A DNA stretch of 64,000 nucleotides from Blastocatellia bacterium UBA7656 (GCA_002483445.1 DLHY01000030.1:138371-202370), one strand, 5' to 3'; counted from the stretch's first letter, positions 35,038-44,538 are shown. Numbers and translations are program-made. Notes: generated from the letters alone by a model not told the origin.

Positions 35038-36399
35038 TCACCCTTGTCCGCGCTTGTCGCTTATGCCTAAAGCTTTCATCCTTCGGTAAAGGTGCGAGCG
35101 GTCTATGCCCATCGCTTCAGCCGTGCGGGTAATGTTGCCGTCGCATTCGGAAAGCTTTCGCAAAATATAATTTCGCTCGTAGGTGTCGCGGCCCTCGCGG
35201 TATGAAGTGAAGTTGTAACCGGAAGGCGCGGCTAGGCTGTCGCTTTGACCGGGCGGAGGAAGGTCATCCGCTGAGATTTTTTCCTTCGCCGTCATGATCA
35301 CCACGCGCTCTACTGTGTTGCGAAGTTCGCGCACGTTGCCCGGCCACTGATAAGCCATCAATCGTTCGAGCGCGTCTTCACTGAACGTTTTGGGCTGGCG
35401 GTTGTAGGCCGCCGAATACTTTCGATTGAAGTGATCGACGAGCAAAGGCACATCTTCGATCCTCACTCTGAGCGGAGGAACCTCGAACGGAATCACATTC
35501 AAGCGATAAAAGAGATCGGCCCGAAACGAACCGCGTTCCATTTCTTCATCGAGCCGTTTGTTCGTAGCCGCGATGATTCGGACATCGACATTGATAGACT
35601 TGTTCGACCCCACTGGCTCGAAGCGCTGCTCTTCCAAAACGCGCAGAACTTTCGCCTGAACTTTCAAACTCATATCGCCCACTTCATCCAAGAGAAGAGT
35701 TCCGCCGTCCGCTTGCTCGAACTTGCCGCGCTTCGATTGAGTCGCGCCCGTGAACGCGCCCTTCGTGTGACCGAAGAGTTCCGACTCGATCAACTCTTCA
35801 GGGATAGCCGCGCAGTTAAGCTCGACGAAAGGCAAGGCGGCGCGCGGCGACTGATGATGAATGGCGCGGGCGACAAGCTCTTTTCCGGTTCCCGACTCTC
35901 CATAAATCATGATGCGTCCGTTGGTGGGAGCGGCAATGCTGATCTGCTGACGCAGGGCGCGCATGGGGACGCTATCGCCTATCATCACCCAGTCGTCCAA
36001 TCGCTCGCGCATGAGGCGATTGTCGGCTTCAAGCTGTCGCTGACGAAGCGCGTTGCGGATAGCGAGAACGGTTCGTTCGATCTGAAGCGGCTTTTCGATG
36101 AAGTCGAGCGCGCCCAGACGGGTTGCGCGCACGGCGGTTTCGATATTGCCATGCCCGCTTATCATGATGACCGCAGTTTCAGGATAAAGCGATTTGATCT
36201 GCTCAAGCGTTTCGATTCCGTCTATGCCCGGAAGCCAGACATCGAGCAGGAGGCAACTGAAGGCGCGGCGCTCGAATGCCGTGAGGCACTCCTCGCCTGA
36301 AGCGGCGGTCTCGACTGAAAACCCTTCGTCTTCCAGCACTCCGCGCAGCGCCAGCCTTATTCCTTCTTCATCATCTACGACAAGAATCGAATTGGGCAT
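35038..36399 (-). CDS. Sigma-54-dependent response regulator (NtrC family)
   Basis: The start at 36399 (MPNSILVVDDEE) is preferred; the frame extends 21 codons upstream only through repeat H6. 453 residues: receiver domain with phospho-acceptor D53 (LLLDVWLPG), AAA+ sigma-54 domain with GESGTGKE Walker A, GAFTGA loop, GGTLLLDEVGD Walker B and the arginine-finger region, then a Fis-type HTH (NITRTAEAMGIDRSHLYRRMKALG). It activates sigma-54 promoters when phosphorylated. No histidine kinase gene is adjacent, so the partner is elsewhere. No clear Shine-Dalgarno is seen. Confidence 0.95.
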   Translation of the reverse strand: MPNSILVVDDEEGIRLALRGVLEDEGFSVETAASGEECLTAFERRAFSCLLLDVWLPGIDGIETLEQIKSLYPETAVIMISGHGNIETAVRATRLGALDFIEKPLQIERTVLAIRNALRQRQLEADNRLMRERLDDWVMIGDSVPMRALRQQISIAAPTNGRIMIYGESGTGKELVARAIHHQSPRAALPFVELNCAAIPEELIESELFGHTKGAFTGATQSKRGKFEQADGGTLLLDEVGDMSLKVQAKVLRVLEEQRFEPVGSNKSINVDVRIIAATNKRLDEEMERGSFRADLFYRLNVIPFEVPPLRVRIEDVPLLVDHFNRKYSAAYNRQPKTFSEDALERLMAYQWPGNVRELRNTVERVVIMTAKEKISADDLPPPGQSDSLAAPSGYNFTSYREGRDTYERNYILRKLSECDGNITRTAEAMGIDRSHLYRRMKALGISDKRGQG

Positions 36400-36414
36400 G
36401 TTCGTTGGGAAGAA

Positions 36415-36503
36415 GAGAATGGGAGAATGGGGGAATGGGAGCAACAGCTTTTCATCTGCCACTCATTCTTCACCCACTCTCCCATTCTCCCACTCATTCT
36501 TCT
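36415..36503. repeat. Tandem-unit stem-loop with 8-bp units (H6)
   Basis: The left arm (36415-36441) is built of AGAATGGG-type units. The right arm (36459-36503) has complementary CCCATTCT/CCCACTCA units. It lies between the NtrC-type regulator start and the stop of the upstream gene. Confidence 0.85.
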
Positions 36504-36508
36504 CTCAT

Positions 36509-37711
36509 TCACTCTTCGCCGCGAGCGGGCGGCAATCCGAGGATGACCGATTCCATCGGATCAATATCGAGCCTCAGCATACCGCCTGCGTCGGAGAAAG
36601 CTTCTCGTTGAGATTTGCGGCGGCGCAAAAAAACTGTCGTTCCGAAGACGGTTCCGAACAGCAGCACCGTGCCTAAGATCGCGCCGAGTATGCCGAAGGT
36701 CGAAAGCAACATCTCGGCAGCTTTTCGAACGCGGAAAGGATCGTTCGTCGGCCAGAGCGGATTGCGCAGCCACTTGACGCTGTACGGATACTGAATCGAA
36801 GAGACCATCTGCGCGGCCAGATCAGGGTTGTCCGCGCTTATCCCTGCGACGATGTAGTTGCCTTCTCGCCTGACTGACAGGCGGGCGCGTTCGCTTTCAG
36901 CGAGTGATTCCAGATATCCATCCAACTGCTGCATCGAATCAGTTGCAAACTGTGGCGTGTGATATTCGACGATTATCAGTTTGATCTTTTCGCGCTGAGG
37001 CGCGGCGCATTCTATCATCACCGCTTCAGCTTCGCCCGCAAACGTGAATATGTCGCGGGCGCGATCCACGAAATCACTCATCGCCTGCGGGCCGAGGAAA
37101 TAACGCTCCGCGTGCAGGGTTGGCGCATAGCCCGAATTTTTTGCCGCATCGAGCGCGGGCGCAAGGCTTTCAAACAGAGGCGGGCGCGGCGCGGACTGAT
37201 TGCCGGGAGGGAGAGCTTCGGCCACAGTCTGCGCGAGTCGCAGGCGGAGAGAGGCGCTGGCTTTCGTTTTTTGATCAGCGTCAGTGACTCGCGCGAAATA
37301 GTTGCCCTTATAAAAAATGATGGCGTCCGGGAGTTGAGCCACTTCCATGCCTATGGCGGGCGTTTTTGCTTTCGGGTCTCTGGCCGCCGCGAAGTAAGTC
37401 AGCAGCCCGTAGGCGGCGAATTGATTGGCGGTTTGAAAAAGCTCCACACGGGCCGCGCCGTAAAGCCGCGAAGAGGCAGACACGACGCGATACTCGCTGT
37501 AAATTTGCGCACGGTCTGCGGCCATCTCAGCGATATTGTCTGCGCTGTATCGTTTGATCTCACCTGTGGCTCTCACTCCCGCGAGTGTTTCCGCCAGAGG
37601 CTCGGCAGCAGCGATCATCGTCATGCCATTGGATGGTTGAGCGAGGGATGAAATGCAGGAGGCGAGCAGAATCGCTATCATTATCGTCGCTCGTTTGAAG
37701 TTAACGAACAT
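36509..37711 (-). CDS. Exported DUF6599-like protein with C-terminal membrane anchor
   Basis: 400 residues; GGAGAG lies before the ATG. A signal peptide (ATIMIAILLASCISSLAQ) is followed by a soluble domain with the conserved-looking RYSADNIAEMAADRAQIYSEYRV ... YGLLTYFAAARDPKA segment, seen in acidobacterial proteins annotated as DUF6599. A single membrane helix lies near the C-terminus (LSTFGILGAILGTVLLFGTVFGTTVFL), then a basic cytoplasmic tail. Function unknown. A stem-loop separates it from the downstream regulator, so co-transcription is uncertain. Confidence 0.7.
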   Translation of the reverse strand: MFVNFKRATIMIAILLASCISSLAQPSNGMTMIAAAEPLAETLAGVRATGEIKRYSADNIAEMAADRAQIYSEYRVVSASSRLYGAARVELFQTANQFAAYGLLTYFAAARDPKAKTPAIGMEVAQLPDAIIFYKGNYFARVTDADQKTKASASLRLRLAQTVAEALPPGNQSAPRPPLFESLAPALDAAKNSGYAPTLHAERYFLGPQAMSDFVDRARDIFTFAGEAEAVMIECAAPQREKIKLIIVEYHTPQFATDSMQQLDGYLESLAESERARLSVRREGNYIVAGISADNPDLAAQMVSSIQYPYSVKWLRNPLWPTNDPFRVRKAAEMLLSTFGILGAILGTVLLFGTVFGTTVFLRRRKSQREAFSDAGGMLRLDIDPMESVILGLPPARGEE

Positions 37712-37829
37712 CTTTCTCTCCGATGATGATTTGTTGTCCGTGCCTTATCATTTTATTACTGACGCGACGAGTCTGACGACCTGTCGAGTGCTATGACCGG
37801 CAAAATCATTAGACCCCGCTACAGGCAGT

Positions 37830-38405
37830 TCAGTTCCAGCGGCGCATCTCAGCCAGAATCTGCTCCGCATAGCGATGGGGGTGATGTATGTCGTCGAGAT
37901 GAATCTTTCCCGTATCCGATGCGCTGTCAATGATGATGTCGCCGAGGTTCAAAAACCGCTGCCAGACGGAGCTTGTCACCATCACGTCCTGAATCTTGTT
38001 GATGGGGATGTTGTGAATGCGTTTGGCGATGATGCCGTAGCGCATCTCAAGCTTGAAGTTCGTCAGCGTGTAGACCTCGCGCAATCGGAGTATATGTTTG
38101 TAGACGGGAATGATGAAGGCGACGATTCCGATTCCCCCGATCACGTAAAGCGCAGTCATATCGTCGCTCAAGCTTTTGCTGCTGAGAATTCCCATCAGCA
38201 CGGCCGCCGTTATCACTACTGCGACCGCCAGCGCGTACCACAGATAGACGAATATCATCGTCGGGCGAACGGTGAACAGGTCGCGCTCCTGTTCGGCCAT
38301 CTCCGCTTTGGGTTTTTGCGCCATCGTCGCGCCGCAGCCATTGCAGAAACGGCTTCCGGCAGGAACAGGCTGGCCGCACTGATTGCAAAACACACTGTTG
38401 GTCAT
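37830..38405 (-). CDS. Zinc-ribbon plus bacterial PH (bPH2/DUF304) membrane protein
   Basis: The start at 38405 gives 191 residues; the longer upstream frame lacks family character. An N-terminal zinc ribbon (FCNQCGQPVPAGSRFCNGCG, CxxC...CxxC) is followed by two membrane helices (IFVYLWYALAVAVVITAAVLM, ALYVIGGIGIVAFIIPV). A PH-like domain follows (YTLTNFKLEMRYGIIAKRIHNIPINKIQDV), typical of bPH_2 proteins. Function of the family is poorly known. No nearby gene forms an obvious partnership. Confidence 0.85.
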   Translation of the reverse strand: MTNSVFCNQCGQPVPAGSRFCNGCGATMAQKPKAEMAEQERDLFTVRPTMIFVYLWYALAVAVVITAAVLMGILSSKSLSDDMTALYVIGGIGIVAFIIPVYKHILRLREVYTLTNFKLEMRYGIIAKRIHNIPINKIQDVMVTSSVWQRFLNLGDIIIDSASDTGKIHLDDIHHPHRYAEQILAEMRRWN

Positions 38406-38553
38406 AGTCTCTCTCTCTGCTTGATTTGACACCCGAACCACGCGAGATTTTACCATGAGAAACCGGCAACGGAAGACAGGCAGACGAGACTCCTGCTTTT
38501 TGCATCTCATAGTGCTAGAATTGGCGAGGCTTCTTTGAGAGGGAGGCGCTGAA

Positions 38554-39525
38554 GTGGAAGACGATAAAACAACAGCAGTTGCGAAAGGCTCTTTCGGGTG
38601 GGCCAAAAAATGGTTCCGACGCGCCGGGATGATAGCTCTGGGCGCGGTCGGTTCGGTTACGGTCGCTATCGGCGCGGCGAGTTTCCCTCTCTCCGGTATG
38701 CTCATTCGACCCAAACTCAAGCGGCTCTCTCATCTTCGCCGCCCTCATATCAATAACTTCATGAAAAAGCAGGGAGTCGAATACGAAGAGATCATCATCC
38801 CCTCGACTGACGGGTTGAAGCTGCGGGGATGGTGGATGGAAGCGGCTCCGGGGGCAGCAACGGTAGTCGTGCTTCATGGAGTCACGAAGAATCGCACGCA
38901 GGTTCTTCGCGCGGCAATCACACTTCGTCGAGCCGGATTCAATGTTTTAATATTCGACGGGCGCGGTCACGGTCAAAGCGAGGGGCGGCATATAACTTAC
39001 GGATTTCATGAGCGGAGGGATGTCGAAGCGGCTGTCGAATGGCTCATCACGGAAAAGAAAGTCGATGCGGAACGCATCGGGCTTGCTGGCGAATCGATGG
39101 GCGCGGCGATCTCGCTTCAGGTGGCGGCGCATTACCCGCGAATCAAAGCCGTGTGGGCGGATTCTCCTTTCGCCTCTCTGAGGCGAGTGACCAAAGAGTA
39201 TGTCTCTCGCGTAACGAAGCTGCCCCGCGCATTGCTTGAGCCTGTGCTGTGGCCCGCCTTTCATGTGGCCAATTATCGCGGCAAGTTCGATGTCGACGTG
39301 GTCGAACCTTTAGCTTTGGCAAAACAGATCAAATGCCCCGTCTATCTGATTCACGGAACGGCGGACGATTTGATTTCCACTGATCACTCGCAGAACATCT
39401 ACGACGCGCTCGAAACCAAAAAAGAGTTGTGGATAGTTGTGGGCGCGCGCCACGCGCGCTCGATTCGACACTCAAGAAACGAGTACAGCGAGCGCCTCAT
39501 AAAGTTCTTCAAAGAGAATCTGTAA
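38554..39525 (+). CDS. Alpha/beta hydrolase
   Basis: 323 residues starting with GTG, supported by GGGAGG upstream. An N-terminal hydrophobic segment (IALGAVGSVTVAIGAASFPL) suggests a membrane anchor. The hydrolase fold is clear: oxyanion VLHGVTKN, nucleophile elbow GLAGESMGAA, acid HGTADDLIS and His in GARHARSIRH. This resembles the YqkD/BAAT-like peptidase-esterase group. Substrate unknown. A heptamer-arm stem-loop begins six bases after the stop. Confidence 0.9.
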   Translation: MEDDKTTAVAKGSFGWAKKWFRRAGMIALGAVGSVTVAIGAASFPLSGMLIRPKLKRLSHLRRPHINNFMKKQGVEYEEIIIPSTDGLKLRGWWMEAAPGAATVVVLHGVTKNRTQVLRAAITLRRAGFNVLIFDGRGHGQSEGRHITYGFHERRDVEAAVEWLITEKKVDAERIGLAGESMGAAISLQVAAHYPRIKAVWADSPFASLRRVTKEYVSRVTKLPRALLEPVLWPAFHVANYRGKFDVDVVEPLALAKQIKCPVYLIHGTADDLISTDHSQNIYDALETKKELWIVVGARHARSIRHSRNEYSERLIKFFKENL

Positions 39526-39530
39526 AAATC

Positions 39531-39597
39531 CGGAGAATGCGGAATGCGGAATGCAAAGTTCTATTCCGCATTCCGCACTCCACATTCGGCATTCTCG
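39531..39597. repeat. Heptamer-arm stem-loop, GAATGCG type (H7)
   Basis: Left arm with three GAATGCG/A units (39533-39557). Right arm (39563-39596) with CATTCCG, CACTCCA, CATTCGG and CATTCTC. Confidence 0.9.
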
Positions 39598-39675
39598 ATA
39601 GACCCGTAAATTGACACTCCGCATGGGCTGGGGTAGGATTGAGCCGCTCGTCTTTTGCCCCAAAAGGAACCATTT

Positions 39676-41661
39676 ATGAAGCAATGCCCCGTCTGCAAAA
39701 GAGAGATGAAGGAGCATCTGCTCTACTGCCCCTTCGATGGAAACGCGCTGGTGCAAGCGGTCGAGCGCGATCCGCTCGTCGGCGCGGTTATGGATAACAA
39801 ATATCGCATTGAAGAAAAGGTCGGCGAAGGCGGCATGGGACGGGTCTATCGCGCGACCCACATACAGATGGATCACACGGTCGCCGTCAAGGTGCTTCAT
39901 CCTCATCTCTCTTCTGATCAGACTGCTATCGAACGGTTTCGACGCGAGGCCCGCGCCGCCGCCTTCATCTCTCATCCGAACGCTGTATCGGTTACGGACT
40001 TCGGAGTGACCCGCGACACCGGCACCGCTTATCTCGTGATGGAATTCCTCGAAGGCATCGAACTGAGAAAAAAGCTCAAGCAGCAGCGTCATCTCGATTA
40101 TCGGGACGCCTTTTTGATCGTCTATCAAACCTGCGCCGCCCTGCAAGCGGCTCACTCGAAGGGGATAGTTCATCGCGATCTCAAGCCCGATAACATCTGG
40201 CTCATCAAATCTGAGGAAGGGATTGATCGCGTCAAGGTGCTGGATTTCGGAATAGCCAAGCTGATGGTTCAATCCGACACCGGCAAACTCACGCAACAGG
40301 GCATGATCGTCGGCACGCCTTACTATATGTCGCCCGAACAATGTCGCGGCGAAGAACTCGACGCCCGAAGCGATATCTACAGCATGGGAGTGATCATGTA
40401 TGAAATGCTGACGGGCAAGGTTCCCTTCGAAGCTCCCACTCCCGTAGGCGTCGTCCTCAAACACGCCAGCGAGCCGCCCCGACCTCCGCATCAACTGCGC
40501 GGCGATATCCCGCCTTCAGTCGAGCAGGTCGTCCTCCGCGCGCTCGGGAAACAGCGCGAGGAGCGACAAAACAACGCCATCGAGCTTGCTCAGGAGTTCG
40601 AATCCGCCCTCTATGACGCCGGCATCGATCTCAATATGCTGGGAACCAGTACGCCTCACACCCCCTTCACTCTTCGAAGGCCTTCGGACATATCGCTCAG
40701 GCCCGATACCCTGAACCAGCGAACGAACACCGCAGGAGTCGCGCGCCCGACAGGCACAGTCTCTCCGACAGAGCCTTTCAGCGGCTCGACCCTCACGGAA
40801 AAGAGCGCGGGCCTGTTCGATCAGCAGGAAGAAAGCGCCCCTCTGTTCGACCGCATTCGCGACTTCGCGCTCGATAATAAAATGATCGTAATCCCTATAG
40901 TCGCTGTGCTGGTCGTAGCCCTGGGTTTAGGCGTATGGGCGTTGACGAGAACGACCTCGACCACCAACGGCCCAGGCACAGACGTTCCGCCTCCGGGGAT
41001 GGTTTTGATTCCGACCGGAAAGTTCACGATGGGAAACAATGCCGCCAGCGATGCGGAAAAGCCTGAGCATGAAGAGACGGTCAATGCTTTCTATATTGAT
41101 CGCAATGAAGTGACGGTCGAGGATTATTACAAATTCATCAAGGCATCGGGCAATGCGCCGCCCAAGACCTGGTCTCCCGCATGGAGAGAAGGCAAATTCA
41201 CTCCCGAGGAAGCTAAATTGCCTGTCACCAACGTTAATTGGTTCGACGCTGGCAAGTATGCGCAATCAATGGGCAAGCGACTTCCTACGGAAGTCGAATG
41301 GGAGTACGCCGCAAGGGGAACAGATAAACGGCTTTATCCGTGGGGCAACGATTTTGACCCGCAGCGCGCCAACATCGGCGACCCGTCGAGAAAAAATATT
41401 CAGCAGGTGGGGCGCTATCCTTTGGGCAAAAGCCCGTTCGATGCGCTCGATATGGCGGGAAATGTCTCGGAATGGACTGATTCGGATTTTATGCGCTATC
41501 CCGACCTGAAGACGCTGATGGGGTCGGGCAAGATCGTTCGAGGAGGGAGTTTTCTTCAGAAACGCGCATCGGCCGCGACGACCTCGCGCAGCGCGATGGC
41601 TCCCGACGAGACACGCGAAGATGTGGGCTTTCGCTGCGTGAAGAGCGCGCCGCGCCAGTGA
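39676..41661 (+). CDS. Ser/Thr kinase fused to a formylglycine-generating-enzyme-like (FGE-sulfatase) domain
   Basis: The start at 39676 (AAGGA upstream) gives 661 residues. A zinc ribbon (CPVCKREMKEHLLYCPFDG) leads into a Hanks kinase: GEGGMGRVYRA, K72 in VAVKVLH, HRDLKPDN (D168), DFGIAK (190-195), GTPYYMSPEQ. A proline/threonine-rich linker and one membrane helix (MIVIPIVAVLVVALGLGVWAL) precede the external FGE-sulfatase domain (PPGMVLIPTGKFTMGNNA ... WFDAGKYAQSMGKRLPTEVEWEYAARG ... GNVSEW ... VRGGSF ... DVGFRC). Catalytic cysteines of true FGE are not evident, so this half is likely a sensor. It heads a signalling cluster with FHA and PP2C genes. Confidence 0.93.
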   Translation: MKQCPVCKREMKEHLLYCPFDGNALVQAVERDPLVGAVMDNKYRIEEKVGEGGMGRVYRATHIQMDHTVAVKVLHPHLSSDQTAIERFRREARAAAFISHPNAVSVTDFGVTRDTGTAYLVMEFLEGIELRKKLKQQRHLDYRDAFLIVYQTCAALQAAHSKGIVHRDLKPDNIWLIKSEEGIDRVKVLDFGIAKLMVQSDTGKLTQQGMIVGTPYYMSPEQCRGEELDARSDIYSMGVIMYEMLTGKVPFEAPTPVGVVLKHASEPPRPPHQLRGDIPPSVEQVVLRALGKQREERQNNAIELAQEFESALYDAGIDLNMLGTSTPHTPFTLRRPSDISLRPDTLNQRTNTAGVARPTGTVSPTEPFSGSTLTEKSAGLFDQQEESAPLFDRIRDFALDNKMIVIPIVAVLVVALGLGVWALTRTTSTTNGPGTDVPPPGMVLIPTGKFTMGNNAASDAEKPEHEETVNAFYIDRNEVTVEDYYKFIKASGNAPPKTWSPAWREGKFTPEEAKLPVTNVNWFDAGKYAQSMGKRLPTEVEWEYAARGTDKRLYPWGNDFDPQRANIGDPSRKNIQQVGRYPLGKSPFDALDMAGNVSEWTDSDFMRYPDLKTLMGSGKIVRGGSFLQKRASAATTSRSAMAPDETREDVGFRCVKSAPRQ

Positions 41662-41744
41662 AGAGGTGATGGGGTGATGAGCCATAAGGCAATGAAATCT
41701 TCTCACTCATAACTCATAACTCATTACTCATCACTCATTACTGA
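41662..41744. repeat. Heptamer-arm stem-loop, ACTCATN type (H8)
   Basis: The right part has five ACTCATA/T/C units (41703-41740). The left part (GGTGATGGGGTGATGAG) is only loosely complementary. It begins right after the kinase stop. Confidence 0.7.
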
Positions 41745-41824
41745 TGTATCCATCTTGCCTGATCAGTTGTATCGTTGTATGCTGGGGGACAACTTCAGAG
41801 AGGTATCAGTATAGAGTTTTCTGG

Positions 41825-41853
41825 TTTTTGTTGATCACGGCTTTTCGTATAAT
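41825..41853 (+). promoter_or_regulatory. Candidate promoter of the FHA gene
   Basis: TTTTTG (41825-41830), a 17-base spacer, TATAAT (41848-41853), ending 30 bases before the ATG. Confidence 0.4.
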
Positions 41854-41883
41854 GGCAGTCAGGTAGCGGGAGGGTTTTCGAGA

Positions 41884-42897
41884 ATGATTACTTGCCCTAA
41901 TTGCGGCGCTGAAAACAAGCTCACGGCTTCTGTTTGCCGATTGTGCGAGACTCCTCTTTCAGCGCAGGGGAGAGCCGATTTCCGCGATACCGAAACGAAT
42001 TTCAAGGAGGACCCTATGGAGTCAACCGAACCGGATGGCGTTGCCTGTCCGACTTGCAACACTGTAAACGAGATGGGCTGGGCCTTTTGCCAGCAGTGCG
42101 GCAGCAAGCTTCCGCAGATGGCTCCACAGGGATCGCCGACTGTGGCCGAGAAACGACAGTCGCCTTCGCTTGAGCAGCCGACTGTTCTGGCAACGCCCAA
42201 CGCGCCTCCCAATATGCCGCTCGGACAGCCGACCGTCGTAGACCAGTCTCTCTCGCTCGATGCGATGAATGCGGGAGGACGGCCAACCATAGTCGATCAA
42301 TCCATCGGGGCGCAATGGTCGACTCCGCCTGAGCAGTCTCGTCCGCCTCTGCCTCCGCCGATGGACGCTCCCCTGGCACAGTCTACGGTTCCCGAATATC
42401 CTCCGGCCACGCCGCCCGCTCCCAAGTCGAGCCTTCCGCCGTCAAAAAGCACGGAGGAAGTGCAGTCTATGCCCGCGCCTTTGAAACCGGCGGCGGGAGG
42501 GGTTCACTGCAACAAGTGCGGACACCAGAGCGCGGCAGGCAGCGCGTTTTGCGCCGGATGCGGCAGTCCTCTTACAGTGGCAAAAACCATAGTGATGTCT
42601 TCTGTGCCTGCCTTGCCCAAAGGCCGCCTGCACCTGATCATGGAAGGCGGGCAGCCCGGAGAGATATTCGATCTCCAGGACGAAACCATAGTGGGGAGGG
42701 TCAGCGGCGATATATCTTTTCCGCATGATGGGTTCATGTCGAGCCGACACGCGAGGATCGTGCGCCAGGGCAATACGTTCGTCCTCAGAGATGAGGGCAG
42801 CCGCAACGGCACCTTCATCAAGATCAAGGATGAAGTGGAACTTCAGCCCGGAGACATGATACTGATCGGCAAGCAGCTTTTTAGATTCGAGGTCTAA
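41884..42897 (+). CDS. Zinc-ribbon and FHA-domain protein
   Basis: 337 residues. Three zinc ribbons are visible: CPNCGAENKLTASVCRLC at the N-terminus, CPTCNTVNEMGWAFCQQCG near 55-75 and CNKCGHQSAAGSAFCAGCG near 205-225, separated by a proline-rich region with repeated QPTVV/RPTIV motifs whose threonines are possible phosphosites. The C-terminal FHA domain (ETIVGRVSGDISF, MSSRHARI, LRDEGSRNGTFI) binds phosphothreonine peptides. Between a kinase and a phosphatase gene it probably serves as an adaptor. The ATG follows GGGAGG at a distance of eight bases. Confidence 0.92.
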   Translation: MITCPNCGAENKLTASVCRLCETPLSAQGRADFRDTETNFKEDPMESTEPDGVACPTCNTVNEMGWAFCQQCGSKLPQMAPQGSPTVAEKRQSPSLEQPTVLATPNAPPNMPLGQPTVVDQSLSLDAMNAGGRPTIVDQSIGAQWSTPPEQSRPPLPPPMDAPLAQSTVPEYPPATPPAPKSSLPPSKSTEEVQSMPAPLKPAAGGVHCNKCGHQSAAGSAFCAGCGSPLTVAKTIVMSSVPALPKGRLHLIMEGGQPGEIFDLQDETIVGRVSGDISFPHDGFMSSRHARIVRQGNTFVLRDEGSRNGTFIKIKDEVELQPGDMILIGKQLFRFEV

Positions 42898-42915
42898 GGT
42901 AAGTGGGGGTAGCCA

Positions 42916-44373
42916 GTGTCCGCTGTGGATCACAAGGTTTTTCTCTCAGTTTATGGTCGCACTGATGTCGGGATGCAGCGCAGCGGCAATGAGGACGCTT
43001 TTCTTATTGCCGATCTCACAACCGGAGACGTGGGCGTAGGGCCCGATGTGAGCACTTATCCCGTAGGCGACCGCGGCAATCTGCTAGTCGTCTCCGACGG
43101 TATGGGCGGAGCGGTGGCCGGAGAGGTCGCCTCCGAGCTTGCCGTGACGACGCTTCGCGAATCAATGCTTGAGATGCCCGCTGATTTCGGCGCGGCGGAG
43201 CAGTTGAAAATCGCCGCCGAAATCGCCAACGAGCGCATCTGGAATCATGCCCGACAAAATCCGGAACTTACCGGCATGGGCGCGACCCTCACAGGCGTAC
43301 TCGTCCATGAAAGAGTCGCCTACATAGCTCAGGTCGGAGACTCGCGCGCCTACCTCATACGCGGCGAAAAGATCAAACAGCTTACCCGCGATCAGTCGCT
43401 CGTCCAGATGTTGCTCGACGCCAACGCCATCACTCCCGAACAGGCATCACAGGTTCCTCAAAACGTCATAATGCAGGCGCTCGGCACTCAACCCATCGTC
43501 AAAGTGGTTATGACCGGCATAGAACTCTGCCAGAATGATTATCTGCTGCTGTGCAGCGACGGTCTTTCGAACAAGATAACTCAGGAAGAAATGCGAAAGA
43601 TCGTCTACGAATCCGAAAATATCAATGCCGCCTGCCGCCGACTCATAGAGACAGCCAACGAGCGCGGGGGCGAAGACAATATAACAGTCGTCATCGCGCG
43701 CTTCGATGGCGAATCGCTGCATTCGGCTTCCGACAGCCTTTCAATTACAGGAAGCTTCGTGGCCATCGAAGAAGCAAGCCACAAAGTAACACAAAGAGAT
43801 TTGACTGAAATCGATACTTCCGAAGCGGCAAGCGTAACAACGCTCGTCGTGCCAGGCTTCAGCAAACCTGAACCGGAGCCGGAAGAGGTCGACGAACGCG
43901 AGGATACGCCCACGGATCAATTGGACGCCGCTCAGGTCGCCGGTTTCGATGAAGTGCCGACGACCAGACTCGAATTGCCCGCTATCGAAAGCGAGTCGGA
44001 AGCCGCGCCCGAAACCGAAGGGACGCCGATCACGAAGACATTCTCTTCGAAGAAAGAGAAAAAGAGTTTCGGGCCGGTTCTTCTGTTCGCGCTCGTCGCG
44101 CTGGCTCTGCTCGCGGCAACTTATCTCTTCTATAAATATTATTTTCAAAAACAAGCCGCGCCGCCCGCAGAGCCGCCTGCGACGAATGAAATTCAGCAAT
44201 CGCAGCCATCAAACACAGATCAACCCTCAGCTAATCAGAACCAGACCGCGCCGCCCGCCGCTGAAACCCCCGAAGCAGGGCGTCCGCCAGTCAAACAGGT
44301 ATCGCCAGACTCCACATCAGAAAAAAAAGATTCAGACGCATCGAAAGCTCAGGATAATTCCAACAGAAAATGA
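42916..44373 (+). CDS. PP2C-type protein phosphatase with C-terminal membrane helix
   Basis: 485 residues, GTG start with a G-rich ribosome site. PP2C motifs: GRTDVGMQRSGNEDAFL, VSDGMGGAVAGEVAS, GMGATLTGVL, AQVGDSRAYLI, LTRDQSLVQ, LLCSDGLSNKI, GGEDNITVVIAR, giving a complete metal-binding set. After an acidic linker there is one membrane helix (VLLFALVALALLAATYLFY) and a proline/glutamine-rich tail. It would dephosphorylate targets of the Ser/Thr kinase two genes upstream; 18 bases separate it from the FHA gene, so the two are probably an operon. Confidence 0.95.
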   Translation: MSAVDHKVFLSVYGRTDVGMQRSGNEDAFLIADLTTGDVGVGPDVSTYPVGDRGNLLVVSDGMGGAVAGEVASELAVTTLRESMLEMPADFGAAEQLKIAAEIANERIWNHARQNPELTGMGATLTGVLVHERVAYIAQVGDSRAYLIRGEKIKQLTRDQSLVQMLLDANAITPEQASQVPQNVIMQALGTQPIVKVVMTGIELCQNDYLLLCSDGLSNKITQEEMRKIVYESENINAACRRLIETANERGGEDNITVVIARFDGESLHSASDSLSITGSFVAIEEASHKVTQRDLTEIDTSEAASVTTLVVPGFSKPEPEPEEVDEREDTPTDQLDAAQVAGFDEVPTTRLELPAIESESEAAPETEGTPITKTFSSKKEKKSFGPVLLFALVALALLAATYLFYKYYFQKQAAPPAEPPATNEIQQSQPSNTDQPSANQNQTAPPAAETPEAGRPPVKQVSPDSTSEKKDSDASKAQDNSNRK

Positions 44374-44465
44374 TTCGCCCGATAGCAGAAGCTTTCTTTT
44401 AATCCAATGAATAATTGATTGCGCCGCTGTGGGTGAAAGATCGGCTTTTGGTTTTTTCGCAAGAT

Positions 44466-44535
44466 GGCGCTTCGCCCCAAAAGTATGAAAATCGGGGATC
44501 ACGCAAGCTGACAGCTTGCGCCACTTTTCTGAGGA
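44466..44535 (+). repeat. REP-like element, half-composite variant (R4)
   Basis: GCGCTTCGCC, then AAAGTATGAAAATCGGGGA, a hairpin CGCAAGCTGACAGCTTGCG, then CCACTTTTCTGAGGA. The spacer and 3' end match the other copies while the stem sequence differs but still pairs. The final GAGGA is the ribosome site of the gene at 44539. Confidence 0.75.
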
Positions 44536-44538
44536 AAC

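Noticed and set aside
35038..36462. Upstream start (36462) for the NtrC-type regulator
   Set aside because: The 21 extra residues come from stem-loop H6; the receiver domain starts normally at 36399.
39472..40494. Long minus-strand open frame opposite the FGE-fused kinase
   Set aside because: It has no family features and mirrors the codon structure of the clearly coding plus strand; similar shadows at 9716-10261, 11686-12486 and 46435-47175 were dropped for the same reason.
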